64,000 bases of DNA from Citrus sinensis (taxonomy: Eukaryota; Streptophyta; Magnoliopsida; Sapindales; Rutaceae), in assembly GCF_022201045.2 (NCBI RefSeq), contig NC_068561.1, positions 24,682,501-24,746,500 on the forward strand, written 5' to 3'. Both the position numbers and the translations under genes were made by a program. Each line of letters opens with the position of its first letter. Position 1 is the stretch's first letter. Of this stretch, positions 11,258 to 23,813 are shown one piece after another. The notes beneath the pieces are model-generated. The model saw nothing but the letters and a program-made list of their open reading frames with translations, had not been told where the DNA came from and made no database searches.

Positions 11258-11836
11258 TAACAGGAAAAAGATAAGATAAAGATTAAATATTTATTTCATT
11301 CTTGATGTTGGATTTTATTATTTTGTTAAGAGCCTAAGAGGGTGGAAGATTATTATTTTAAATGGAGTTACTCATCCTATATATAATTTAGTGCATTGTT
11401 AAGTTTTCAGTTAATATAAAACAACTAAATTACTCAAAAAAATATTTGAAGTAATCTAAAATTTTTAATTTTTAATTTTTAATCAAGAGTATAGAAATTA
11501 TATTGGACAGTAATCGTATTATAAACATTTTTTTTTATTATACTTCTTATGTAGATTTCAACATTTGATCCCAAACTTTTACGGGGGACATATTTATGTG
11601 ATAATTAATTTACAATTTGTAAAAGTATTTCGATCTCACCGTCTAAATACAAATGAATATTTACTTAATAAGTACAGGTGAATTTTTTGAAAGTATAACG
11701 GAAAGGTCCCTGAGAAGATTAGATCAATTTATTCCAACTATACAAATAGAGCTACACTTGAAAGGCACACCAGACTTTATTCTTATCAATGGAAAGCAAA
11801 GTACATACAATCAGAACAACAAAGCCAAGACAACTA
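11258..11836. other. Intergenic, 3' flank of the FAO gene
   Basis: AT-rich. The last 140 bases resemble the 3' flank of the truncated FAO copy at 2290-2430 and so are probably the FAO 3' untranslated region. Nothing else is recognised. Confidence 0.5.
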
Positions 11837-14800
11837 CTAGTTACTCTTCTTTCTCCTAAGAACATCAAGAACAGATTGTGCAGTGCAGTAAGCAATGGCC
11901 TGGACTGTAACCATAGGATTCACACCCAACGCAGTTGGAAAAACACTGGTATCTGCCAAATACAGTCCCTCTACATCCCATGTCTCTCCCATCTGGTTCA
12001 CCACTGATGTTTTCGGGTCAATTCCCATCCTGCAACTCCCCATTTGATGAGCTGAACTTAGCGGCGTAGACAAGTCCCTTAATGGCCTTGAACTCTCTTC
12101 TTTTACAAATCTCTCAAACTCTTCAGAGCTTGCTTTCTTCACATTTATAGTCTTTCCTTTGCAGTGATGTGTTCCAATTTCTTCTGCTCCGGCTGCAGCT
12201 AGCATCCTTAGTATCTTCTCTATCCCTTTCTTCAGATTCTCTTCGTCCATGGCCTCCATTTGATAGCTAATTGAATATGGTGAATTCACTGTGCCTGATC
12301 CTTGATCGCGCGCCAATGCAAATATATGCGCAGTCCTGGAGAACTTGCACATCCGCAGTTTTATGTCTGCGCCCGAAACCCATGGCATCAAACTTGAGAA
12401 CATGCCGGGATGCAATGCCGGTGTCTGTATCACTGCTCCATATCCAGACTTGCCGAAATTTCCTACAGTGGTGGACATAGCTGTCATTATCCCCCCTTCG
12501 TAGCTTGTTTTCTTTTCCTCTGGCCATTCCCCTGAAGAACTTGTCTTAGGAAAATAGCCCCATGCCATTGTCACCGGATGAAGATGCAGATTCTTCCCAA
12601 TGTTAGCATTTTTTAAGCCACTTCTTTTCAACAAATTTGGTGTACTCAGAGCACCACAAGCAACAATAGTCACCTTAGATTCAACTACGCAAATGTCTTT
12701 AGCCCCCATGTATTGAAACTCAAAAGCAACCCCTGTTGCTACATTTCGATCTCTTCTTTTCTTGTGTAGAACTTCAATAGCCTCACATCCAGGAAGGATT
12801 GCACTATTACCCGAATTAACCAAGTCCACAAGCCATGTCTCTGAAGTCCCCTTCTTGCTTCCATCTTTGCAGCCAAGACAACACCACCCACAATAATGAT
12901 CCGGTGGTGAATTTCGCGGTATGTTATTCACAGGATACCCCAATTCCTTACACCCTCTTCTCAAAACCGCATTATTGAATCCTTCCTCTTCAACTTCAGA
13001 TTGCACTCCCATTCTCTCACACACTACCTCCATTGCTTCCTTATACAAGTCACTCTCAAACAACTTTAGCTCGTACTCATCACACCACTCATTAGCAACA
13101 TGTTTTGGTGTCTTGATTGAAGCTGACCAATTGATAGTGGACCCTCCACCAACAGTAGAGCCAGCAAGTAGTATCACTCCCATATCATCAGTTGCTAGCA
13201 CGCCACCAGCTAAATACATTTGATCCATTGTTTTGCCTTCAAGAAGTGATAAATTGCTTCTAGCACAATAGCTTCCTTTCTCTAAAACGAGCACTTTGTA
13301 ACCAGCTTTTGCTAGAACACCAGCAATAAGACCACCACCTGAGCCAGAACCAACAACAACCGCGTCACATTTGATAACTAGAGATGGAGAGGCTATGCTG
13401 CTGGGAGCTGCATTTCTCTTATTCCTGACAGAAACTGGGAACCCAACTTGACGTAAACTGTCGGCGACAATGTTTCTAGGCAGTTGCATGTTAATCAGGC
13501 CTTTGTAAAGAGGACCGTAAAGCTCTGCTTCCTCCTCATGACCATCATCGTTTTGTCCTTCATCATCATCATCATCATTTAATCCTTCATTTCTCAATGT
13601 TTTGCGTTGCATGGACTTGGTCTTGAACTCAGGGTCTGGTCCTTTGTAGCCTATGGCTTTCCATGACAAGTTCTCATTCTTCTCATTTACCTGAAGTGAA
13701 ATTAATGCATATAATCGTTGTCACATACACACATTCTAGACTTTTATCATAAAGTAATTAATATCCATCATCTTTTTTTTTTCTTTTCAAAAATCTGATT
13801 TTAAAACTCAGCCCATTGTCTTTTCTTTTATTGTTTTTTCTTATAATCTAAATAAACAAATTTTGCTTAGTTGTGCAGTTCTGCCATTAAATATGAAGCC
13901 ACTAGCCCAATAGCGTTTATACACCGAAAGATTCAATCAAAACACTAACCATTTGTTTGCCGAGGTTTCCAATTTTTGCCAACATCATAATTTGTCAAGT
14001 GATGCGTGCACATTTTGACAAGTTTCTTAAGTCGATTTAATTATATGAGGACCTACAACCTCGTACATATAACTTAAAAGCAATCATAAATTAATCTTTA
14101 TTATCACCAACAAAACTGCTAATTAGGCCGCATAAAATCCTTTGCTTAATATTTAAGCTTGCTTCAGATAAATAGCTTAATTTCAATGATAATAGAGGTA
14201 TCGCACTATACTATATTACTATTCACAAGTCACTCATTGCGCCGAATTAAATGTTATGTTAGCAATTCAACATCGATTTGGATGTTACAAAGATAATTTT
14301 GCTTCATTAGAGTATGTTGATTTTGACAACATAACCCATGCTTGAATCTTCATTAATTTTTTTAAAAGTTTTTTTGGAGGACAAAAAAAACCACAGATTT
14401 ACTAGTTTGGTACTTAATTTAGTTGCCTCATGCATTGATTTTTTTTTTTTTTTGATAAAATGGGGCTCTAAAAAGAGCCAAAGGACAACTTGGCGGGGAT
14501 ACGAGATCCCGTATGAATCATGAAGTAAAAAGGACCTAACCCCCAAAGGAGGCGTTGGGTACACAATGAGACCAAGAGGGATAGAAAATGCATTGATTTT
14601 TTTTTAACCTAAATGTTTTTCTTTTCTTAGAAAAAAAAAATTGAAAGATTTATTTTATCAAACACTAAGAGAAGTTATATGAATTTGGCAAGATTCCACA
14701 TGCGAGGAAGATATATATTTATTCGAAAATTGATGATATGTTGCCAATTTCATATAATCTCTTCAGAATCGGTTGAACATCATTTTCAAAAAACCTATCT

Positions 14801-15625
14801 GTATTTTTATTAAAAAGATAACAAAAAGAATCATATATAATTAGGATTGAAAGTTACTTCGCACACATATTAGGCAAAGGAAAACATATATCTGAAAAGA
14901 AAAAGAAAAAAGTAAAAGCTTGTCAAATTCCTTATTAGGCAGTCCAGATAAGATAAAAACAAAAGCAGCAGAAAAAAAAAAAAAAGAATCAAACCTGAGT
15001 GAAGAAGACAAGAAGAATGAGAAGCTTCATGGCCTTGTACAGCATTCTCAGGTGATAAAAATAACTGAGAGACCATGAAACCAACACTGCGTCTCTTTTC
15101 TTTTGAGGCAACTGAGTGAAGCTATGCATGTAAGGAAATTTGCTTGAGAAGCAATATCTTCCACACAAAACCAGACTCCCAATGCATGTTGACAAAAGCC
15201 AGAGACACAATCTCACCAGCCATTTCTTTGGGTGCTTAAGCCTCTCACTCATCAACCCTCCCAGCTGCAAGCACACAGGGAAAGAAAAAAAAAAAAAAAA
15301 AAACAACAACAACAACGTACAGTTTTTAAATGAAACCACTTTCTAAGCAGGCGTTGCAAAATAACAGTTTTGACATGCTTACACGTTCTGGGGTTCCAGC
15401 CGCAGAAGCTGAAGCCCGGAAGAAATCGGCGATGTCCTTGTCGATGGAGGCCGCCGTCTTGACGTCGACGGCCGGCAAGAAGGTGTCACAAAGAGCAGAG
15501 AGAGACTCCATTTCCTGGGAAGACAGTGAGTTGACATAGCAGTGATTCTCTTCCCCCCAGAGTTGAAGAGTCTCTTTGTCAATACTTCCCAATTCAACCA
15601 CCATCTTTTCTTGCTTTTGCTCCAT
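11837..15625 (-). CDS. FAO: Long-chain alcohol oxidase, GMC flavoprotein, 788 aa
   Basis: Membrane-bound FAD enzyme that oxidises long-chain fatty alcohols to aldehydes with O2 (family EC 1.1.3.20), linked in plants to wax and omega-oxidation metabolism. Exons are 15625-15383 (81 codons), 15264-14995 (90) and 13690-11837 (617 plus stop). All introns are phase 0 with GT..AG ends (CGT|GTAAGC, GCAG|CTG, CAG|GTTTGA, TTCAG|GTA). Exon 2 supplies hydrophobic helices (WLVRLCLWLLSTCIGSLVLC and KLLILLVFFTQV). Exon 3 holds the FAD-binding fold VVVGSGSGGGLIAGVLAKAG (near residue 282) and the C-terminal AHQMGSCRMG and GVNPMVTVQAIAYCTAQ motifs of GMC oxidoreductases. A run of Asp/Glu (NDDDDDEGQNDDGHEEE) before the FAD domain makes it slightly longer than typical homologues (about 730-760 aa). 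No break is seen. Confidence 0.9.
14430..14605 (-). mobile_element. 5'-truncated LINE fragment in FAO intron 2
   Basis: About 140 bp of LINE 3' end in minus orientation (poly-A appears as a T run at 14439-14453). It is flanked by direct repeats ATGCATTGATTTTTTTT at 14430 and 14588. Its end resembles the 3' end of the LINE at 34002-37562 (GGGGCTCT...AGAG, then GGGGATA further in). It lies inside the second intron (13691-14994) and does not touch a splice site. Confidence 0.8.
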
Positions 15626-15718
15626 AATTTAGCAATATATTACAGATGCTAGCTAGATATGACACAAGGATATGAATGAGAGTGAGTTTTGGCTTCAAGC
15701 CTTCAACGTTGTGTTGGT

Positions 15719-15726
15719 ATTTATAA
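15719..15726 (-). promoter_or_regulatory. TATA box of the FAO gene
   Basis: Minus-strand TATAAATA about 95 bp upstream of the FAO start codon, a normal spacing for a plant core promoter. Confidence 0.55.
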
Positions 15727-17618
15727 TAAGAAGGGATGTATGAAAAACCAAATTATGTATAATGAATTATGAAGGGTATAAAGAAAAAATATATTTGCAC
15801 ATGTGAGAACACGTGGAGATGATGAGTAACCGAAGTCGCTAATCACAGCGTACTAGTGTCGACCAAACGAGGATTGTAAAATAAATGAAGCAAAAAATTT
15901 TCTTCGGAAAAAAATACCCAATTTATTAATATTAACTTTTGCAACTGCCACCATTAATAAATTGCATGAATTTTGAGTAAGAGTGTATTTATGAGATTTA
16001 GACCCACTGGTGAGTTAAACTATGGTCCATTCTTTATAATCTTCTATCACAGGAATATATTCTTAGTAATATATGGTTTAGATTTAATTAAATTTATATT
16101 TTTATCTAATAATTATTAATTATATTTTTGAAAAAGATTGATAAAAAAAAAATTAGCTCAAAAAGCTGAATCCAAATCTAAATATCTAACTGTGGAGGAT
16201 TTGGTCAGCATTGAAATTCAATGAAGGTGGCCCAATTGATCAACACAGAGCCAGCCAATAACAAATGCTTTAGCATCAGTGAATGAACAGCATATTACAT
16301 CTGTATTCAATTTAATAACTAACACTGGATCAGTCGTTTTAATTTAATTTAATTTAATTTATTTGTTTATTTGTTTGCATTGGTTTGACTATCAACGGTT
16401 TTGACAATGTAACTTGCATGATCTTATCAATTTTTTGGGCAAAAAATAAAATTAATTACGTAACATACGCATGCTATCAATTTGTAATTTTCTTATTTTT
16501 TTTTTTAAATCAGAAACAAAATAGCGGTAGATGTAAAATCTCAAGAGGAAAAAGATCCATTCAGTAATAGTCAACTTTCATTATTAATACATCCGTTTTT
16601 TTCTTTAGTTTTTAGATGGGTGATGTTAATTTGTGACTGCGATACATCGTATAATAAGTTTGGTAATATTTAATTGAATGTCGTCGGTTGTGCTGTAGTG
16701 GTTCGTCTAGATATAGATGTAATTGTATTGGGTATTAGTCAGTATGGGACCTTTTAAAAAGTATTTTGTTACTAACTAAGATGGCTGTGGTTGAAAATAT
16801 ATTGTAACTAATTAATTAGGATGGTCGGTTATAGTATGAACATTTAATTATAATTAGAGAGTACTGGAGTCCAATGACATTACAGAAAGATTATTTCCTT
16901 AATTGTGTGGTTTATATCTAGCTGCAGGCTGCATAAATGTTTGGCCTTCCATGGGTGCTTGAAGGCTGATACTATGGGCTGAAATTAATTCACATAATAG
17001 ATTATTTACCTATCCAACTAAGCATCCGGTTAATTAATTAGCTGTTCGTCGCTTCAAAGAGTTCAATTTGGTCCTTCTTTCCTTTTATTTTTCATGTTTG
17101 CTTTCCATGTTGAAAAGTCAATTCTTATGTTTTATTAACTCGTTGACTGCATAAATATAAAATAACATACATATGTTTGTTTGCTTGATGGACCAATACT
17201 TTTTATAATATATCATGTAGCAAATGTACAACTAATGGTGTATGGCGTTATTATATTAACGAAATTGAAAATTCTCTGTCTCTGACGTTTTCTAATGAAA
17301 TTAGAAGATTTCATTTCTCCCCTTTTTTTTTTATTAGTTAAGACCCTTTAGACATGGTAAAAAAAATTAAATAAATAAAAAGTTCAATCAATTCCAAAGC
17401 AAATCTAATTAATATTAACCAGCTTAATTTTATATAATGGATCCTTCTATCTTACATGCATGTAAGATAGGGATTGCCTTATATAATATCTAGTATATCA
17501 TTCTATACATCAGAAACAATATACACCAAAAATACCGAAGCGGTGTAATTAACCAGACTTGAATTTTACAGCACAATTGTGAAAACTGCAGTGGCGTGAA
17601 ATGATGGAAGGTATTTTA
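15727..17618. other. Intergenic, no gene seen
   Basis: AT-rich DNA with short AATTT and A/T runs (for example near 16338-16365). No open frame has recognisable content. Confidence 0.5.
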
Positions 17619-17864
17619 GGGTGCGTTTGTGGTTGATGTTGAACAGCTGTAGCTTAAAAACTACAATACTAAATTTGGAAGTTATGCTGATATGATTTTT
17701 CACTTGTATAATCGAAAATTTATTATATCTTTAATAATTTTATCAAAATTATTATTTAAAATTTATATTTATTATATATTACTAACTTTTATTTTATAGT
17801 TACAGTTTTTTTTCTACAGCAACTATAACTTAAAACTTACATTACTTCAATCTCAAATGCACCC
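17619..17864. mobile_element. Tourist-like MITE, copy 1
   Basis: 246-bp element with ends GGGTGCGTTTG and CAAATGCACCC and a TTA duplication on each side (PIF/Harbinger style). Its interior (GATATGATTTTTCACTTGTA, AATTATTATTTAAAATTTAT, TTTTTTTCTACAGCA) is shared with copies at 29777-30035 and 33670-33943. Confidence 0.78.
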
Positions 17865-17914
17865 TTAGTATATTCCGAAAATTAATTTAAAATTAACAAC
17901 TTAAAAAAGAAAAA

Positions 17915-18083
17915 AGATCCTCTCTTGATATGAGCTCTCATGAATTTTTAGAGATCTTATGTCATGTGTCTTTAAGTGATAGTATATGGATATAATTTAA
18001 CTTTTTTTATTTTTTTAATTTATTAATTACCGATCAACACATGTATTTTTGTTCAAAAGAAAATTAAATCAGGAGAGAATCCT
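17915..18083. mobile_element. MITE-like repeat with GATCCTCTC ends
   Basis: Imperfect inverted ends (left AGATCCTCTCTTGAT, right ATCAGGAGAGAATCCT) around about 169 bp. The interior, with a GATCTTnTGyCAyGT box and then GTGTATGG-like and AATTTAACTTTTTTTTATTT tracts, is shared with 51944-52075 and 61650-61778. Confidence 0.55.
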
Positions 18084-19214
18084 AACCCCTTAAGAAATTA
18101 AAGAGACAGCCAATTTTTACACAAGAATTGAATTCTAGGGCCAACTTCATCAGCAACGAATTTTAAATACCCCACTTTATTAATTGAACTGCGTGACCAT
18201 TTTTTCCGTGCAAAAATTGAATTCTGGTTACCAGAAAAACAAAGGCGACAGCTTAACTTAGCCATGCAGCACGTCTCTCTGGCTTTTCTTCTTTGAGCAA
18301 GCACTTTAATGATCTATCATTTAATACAAATGACTGTGGGTAAATTTTGATTGGTTTTATTTTCAAAAATGAAAAAAAAAAAAGGGAAAAGAAATTTGTT
18401 GATTGGTTTTTGTTCATCCAACAAAGTCATATATTAAATGTGGTGAAGAATTTGGTTACCTGGCTATTTGTAAAGCTGTGGGTTTCATGGACCTGTCTAT
18501 GGTACAGATTCTGTAACAAACATCTCCCGTCATCCCACCAGCCGATCTTCTATTGTTTAGTTTCTCACTCCACATCCAACGGCTGATGCTGCAGTCTGTA
18601 GCTTACAGATTCTGTAAGCTAGTAAAGTCCGGGTTTCATAAGTACTTTCATTCGCAAAAGCACTTCTGTCGGCTACTTCTTCGGGAATCCTATGCCTTGT
18701 ATATATTCAAGTTTTGTGGACCTTCTCAAATTTGTACTCAACAATGAAAATAACTGATCTGATTACTCGATCGTTGAGACTTTTCTCATGAGAGCTTCTA
18801 TTTGAATAAAACATAAGCTTACGATTCGTTGTTATTAAATAATAGTTAGAATTATAGGAAAATATATATTTAGATTTTTAACCATATAATATTATTAATC
18901 ATCCCATAGCACAAGATTTATGACCGATAAAAATTTTAAAGAATTAAAATTAGAAAAGATTCTAAATGGAGATGTACATATATAACCAAGAAAGAATCTT
19001 AATTAATTCTTGATTCCTAATTCTTTAACTATATTATCATTGTGTTATTCTTAAATCTTAATTATACACTATTAATTTATTCACGATTAAATTTTCTTTA
19101 ATAGAAAAAAAAATTAAGGGAATTCGGATTAAAAGAATACACTAATTCGAGATAGACCAATCAGGAGATAGGACATATAGTAATGATTCTTCTTGATTGC
19201 TCAAAAATTTTGTT
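18084..19214. other. Intergenic, no gene seen
   Basis: AT-rich. Short open frames at 18347-18747 have no recognisable content. A small palindrome around CTTACAGATTCTGTAAG (18601-18617) is the only structure noticed. Confidence 0.45.
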
Positions 19215-19410
19215 AAGAGTAGTGCTACACATTCTAAATTTTTTATTTTAAAAAATTATCCCAAATGATGTGTCATTAATTGAGTGGTTGATAAATTTTT
19301 ATAAGATCCACGTGAATTAATTGTATTATCTCACCAACCAATTGATAAATGACACATCATTTGAGATAATTTTTTGGGATAAAAATTTTGAGATATGTAG
19401 CATTACTCTT
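19215..19410. mobile_element. MITE, 196 bp, long inverted ends
   Basis: Left arm AAGAGTAGTGCTACACATTC and right arm GATATGTAGCATTACTCTT are inverted. Pairing continues inward through the ATCCCAAATGATGTGTCATT region and its inverted partner AATGACACATCATTTGAGAT. The target duplication is unclear (TTA-like). Confidence 0.7.
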
Positions 19411-19910
19411 TTACGAAACATGCTTAGCTGATTTGTTTATTTACGAGGTCGCATTCAAGGAGCCATTTGTGTCCTATATTTTCACTCGTCTTAGCAGTAT
19501 TTATGTAAACTCAACTGTTAGCTAATTGTTACATATTTATTACACTGCGTGTATAAGTTTTTAATATTTTTCATCAACTTCTCACAAAGTCAATGAATCT
19601 GACACTTGGGTAATTTTCTTTTGATTATTTCGATCCCGTTGGAGCTTTATTTTATTTGCAGCTTGTTAATAATTTAATTAATCAATATTACGAGATCTAA
19701 TATGCCAGAGTTTGAAAGGCTGCATGTAATACATACAATAAGTATTTTAATGCGGAAAATTAATCATTAATGCATAAATTATTGCATATATGTATTTATA
19801 ATGGACCCACTTTGAGCAACTTGGAAGACTTATCCAGTTTGAGTTATAAAAAGTCAAATTTCATGACTTTTAATCCATTTGAATTCTTCAAGCGAATCAA
19901 GCTTGGAGGC

Positions 19911-19984
19911 TCATGAAGCCTCTATCGATCTCATCACGTAATTAAGGTTCATGAAGCCCCTATCGATCTGATTACGAAGTTAAC
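19911..19984. repeat. Short imperfect direct repeat
   Basis: Two adjacent units of about 37 bp built on TCATGAAGCC(T/C)CTATCGATCT followed by an ATTACG- or TCACG-like tail. No function inferred. Confidence 0.6.
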
Positions 19985-20066
19985 TGTCGTGTGATGTAAT
20001 GCGAATAAGGCCACAGTCAAGACCAAAAGAACAAAATGCAAATCAAGTTTTTATATATATATATAT

Positions 20067-20249
20067 GAGTAGTTTTTCAATCAGGGATCCCTGATTTTAA
20101 TAAAGTCAGAGATTAGCTAAAAGACAAAATAAACACATACTCTAATGCATTGTATTTTATCATGTAGTGTAGTAAAATCTAAACTTTTTTATCTTTTAGC
20201 TAATCCATGACTTTATTAAAGTTAGAGATCCCTGATTAGAAAACTACTC
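20067..20249. mobile_element. MITE, 183 bp, in a TA-rich target
   Basis: Inverted ends GAGTAGTTTTTCAATCAGGG and CCTGATTAGAAAACTACTC, extending inward through TTTAATAAAGTCA and TTAGCTAAAAGA. TATATAT runs on both sides are probably the target. Confidence 0.72.
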
Positions 20250-20393
20250 ATATATATATATATATATATGATCATCAACCTTCTAGTGATAATTATAAGT
20301 ATAATCATAATAATGTCACAATGTCTATCACATGTAATCAACGACTTAAAATTTCTTATGCCAGTACACTATTGTAGGCAGCTATGAATAATA

Positions 20394-21939
20394 TGTTGGG
20401 AAAATATGCTCTTTAAAAGCATATGTGTTTATTTAATTGTAATAAACTATTTTTCTGATTAATAAAATAAATGAGGTATTTTATTCAAATATCTTAATTG
20501 CATTAATACTTGTATTAAAGTCTATTTAATCATATTATATGTATTTATGTGATCACCATGTGGATTCACAGAAGACATAAATACAAGTTATCTTATGATT
20601 AAATAAATTTAGTTCGCAGTTGATAAATAAAGTTGGGCACTTTATTTAGGTATAGACTGTAATAAATTCATTGAATGGTTTGTCTTAATCATGTATGAAT
20701 TTATTGATGTAGTACGACTACATTGAACAGGATCACATATGAGATTTAATTAACTTTGTAATAACTGTCAGACTTATTAAATCTCATAGGCGTTGATTTT
20801 ACTGTAATCTTAATCTTGAGTTAATTATGATTTCATGATTGTGATTGTTATTTCATTTGAGTTACCAATGGGCACGACACATCCTTGTGGTCAAGATTAC
20901 CCGGTATCTTGGTGGGAGCAATTATGAGTATTGGAGTTATGGATTAACAATATAGAATTTGTACAACACATCTCTTGATAGGTTTTCGGTACTTGATCAT
21001 AGAATTCTCTGGCCAAAGTGTGTCAACATATTTAGTATGTTGAAAATGATCATTAGAGAAAATCAGTAAGGATCAAGGAATAAGATGTTATTAAATTGAT
21101 TGAACAGTTGAGATATCAATTTAATTAACGATGTGGTACAAAGGATTGTGCAGTAAAGAAATCAATGTGGCTTGGGACGAATTATTATTCGAGCATACAA
21201 TTATGGAAGTCAGTTCCAATCTTTTAGTGGAGTAGATTTGGAATTAAATAATTGGGCTAGTTTAATTACAGGCCTAATTATTGTAGCCACTATTGTATGT
21301 TCCCAAATGATCCCCGGGTTAGCTCATTTAATTGACTGCACCACTACTGGACTAATAAGTAAGATAACTAGCTATTTGGGTCAAAAGCCTAAATATATCA
21401 TTTAGTGGGAGGCTCCATTTAATTAGCTTTTGTATAAGGGGCCTTATGTTATTTTACAAGGTGGGTCCCCTATTGAAAAAACAAATAAACGTGAGTTTTG
21501 TTTTTTGATTATTTGGAGCATAGGGTTTTCACTAAAGGATGATATAAAAGGCTTATTTTTCCCAAAAGAAAAGAAAAAAGCCACTATATACAGATCAGAG
21601 AATAAGATTTTTCTCTCCATTGTTGAGAGAAAAATTTTCTCGTGCTAGTTGCTTTGGTAGTGATAAAGGCGCCCACACGTCAAGTGCAGATCGAACCTGA
21701 GTCATAACCTGGAAGATCATTGGAGACAGTTCGTGATCTAACAAGCGTGGTGGTGACGGATCGTGATCTAACAGGAGTGGTGGTGGCGGATCGTGATCTA
21801 GGAGCCTAAATCACTTCAGCGGAAAAAACCAACTCAGATTTTCAAGGTACGATTTCTAGAATACAAATTCTTATATATTATATGAGAGCGATCTTCAAAA
21901 GGTTTAATAAAAATTAAAAAACCTAATTTTTCCCCAACA
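20394..21939 (+). repeat. 5' LTR of the copia element
   Basis: 1,546 bp. A TATAAAAGG box lies near 21544. A threefold 30-bp repeat (GATCGTGATCTAACA core) lies at 21729-21805 in the probable transcribed leader part. Small open frames here recur in the other LTR and are not genes. Confidence 0.92.
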
Positions 21940-21940
21940 A

Positions 21941-23813
21941 TTGGTATCAGAGTCATCTCATATTAATATATAAGAATTCCGTATGAAATTAATCTTGAAA
22001 TTTATGTATTAGAGTGACACAATTTATTCAGATATATATTATTTGTTTAATATATGAATAAAGCATGTTTTGGTTTGTCTTAATTCATGGTTAGATGTTC
22101 TACTGTATTTTTCGTTTGGATCTGTAACAAGAGGAGTGGTTTATTATCACCATGTTTCCCTCTTGATTTATTTTAATGTAATTAAAATTTAGTAAGTCAA
22201 AATTTGCGTTGAGAATTTGTAAATCAATGAAGCATCATGACTGGAAAACGAGCGCATACAATCGAGGCCGGAAACTGCAGCAACGAACCAGCGCATGCAG
22301 CAGCGAGCGGCCAGCAGCACAAGCTGCTGGGCGAGCAGCGCGCGGCCAGCAGCGCATGCTGCCAGCAGCGCGCGCTGCACGCGCAGCGGCCAGCAGCCAC
22401 GCTGCCAGCAGCGCGAGCTGCACGCGCAGCAATTGCAGCGCGCGCTGCACAAGCAGCAACTGCAGCGCGCGAGCAGCAGCTGCAGCGCCCAAGCAGCAGC
22501 GCGATCGTGGGCTGGAGGCGCGCGCGTGCAGGTAGCTGGCGGAGCGTTTTGGTTGGCGTCTTTCCGGCGTGACGGGGGCAGCATACTCGGCGTCGGAGAT
22601 GGCTGGAAATTGCGTGAACAGTGGCTGTCGTTTTTGGAGATGGCGGCTGTGGAAGAAAGAAAGAAAAATATGGATTTAGGGTTTCATGGTTTCTATCATG
22701 GAGGTCCCTATGGTTCCATAAGTTTTCATTTGGGCAGAAAGATTTTAATTTTTTGCATTTAAGTTCAAACATAGTTTTGGGCTTAATGAATCCTAGTTTT
22801 AGGCCCAATTTCAATTGGGCCTAATGGATTAAAATGCATAGATAAAATTGAATATATTAAATTTATTTTTGATCCAAAAATTTTATTTTAATAAAAAAAA
22901 TTTAATTTCTTTATTTATTTCATTTCAAAATTAAAATTGGACCAATTATAAATTTAAATGCCCAAATTCCCCTAGTCCATTAACAAAGACAAGCTTATGA
23001 AAGATGGACATTGACAAGAAGCCCAATGAAGATTAGGCTTAGGTTAATGTATTTTTTCATTATTAGGAAAGCCATGAATTAAGATTATTTAATTGTTTTT
23101 CTATATGTTATGTTTTGGATAATTACATGCCATGATAACATGTCATATAAAATAGGTAGTGCCACTCTATGCATAATGATACATGTCATTCATTAATTAT
23201 GAATTTCATTATATTGTTTGAAATTTGCACATGCTTAATAATATTTGATATCATCTAGATAATATTATAGGAAGCATGCAATTAACAATATGTATGTTTT
23301 AAAAAGGAAAAACCAATTTTAAAATATTGAGTGGGAGAGGGAAAATTCAAGATAATTTTCCCACGGGCTCCATTGTTAGTTCAATAATAAAATTATATAT
23401 ATACCTCGACTTCATGATACGGTGATGCTCTCTTCGGAGGGTATATATATTAGATATTTTATTTGATGAACTTCTTCAAAGATAAAATTGAAATATTTTT
23501 CAATCGATTGTTCACCCCAACGGTGACTATTGATATGAAAAATACGTAGATTGAAACAATGGTTATACACTCAACTAAAGTTTGTTATTAACCTTCCCAA
23601 CGAAGCTCTGTTAACAAATTTAGGCCTAAAGGGATAACGATAATTATTTATCATGTCTCTACATGAAAGTAAATAATCTAATGGATAATTGGGTCTAGTA
23701 AGTGTAGACATGACTTCCCCAACGGATAGCTTGTTAAAGCGGTACTAGATTATCGTTACAATAAATTAAAATGCATTTATGGTTTTTTGCATTTTTGTCA
23801 TTTATTGTGAATA
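21941..23813 (+). other. Untranslated leader of the copia element with GC-rich block
   Basis: About 1.9 kb between primer site and gag. At 22260-22520 lies a strikingly GC-rich low-complexity block built from CAGCAGCGCGC-, CTGCACGCGCAG- and GCCAGCAGC-like units, in an otherwise AT-rich element. It is open in several frames on both strands only because of this composition; I see no real protein. Confidence 0.75.

Noticed and set aside
14307-14564. 85-codon minus-strand frame with serine/lysine run
   Set aside because: It is produced by the LINE fragment and its T run inside the FAO intron.
21172-21648. Two short open frames (77 and 72 codons) that recur exactly at 28505-28981
   Set aside because: They lie wholly inside the copia LTRs; their repetition reflects the identical LTRs, not conserved genes.
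22189-22824. Overlapping alanine/arginine-rich open frames on both strands
   Set aside because: They are open only because the GC-rich CAG/CGC repeat block lacks stops; there is no domain or start context.
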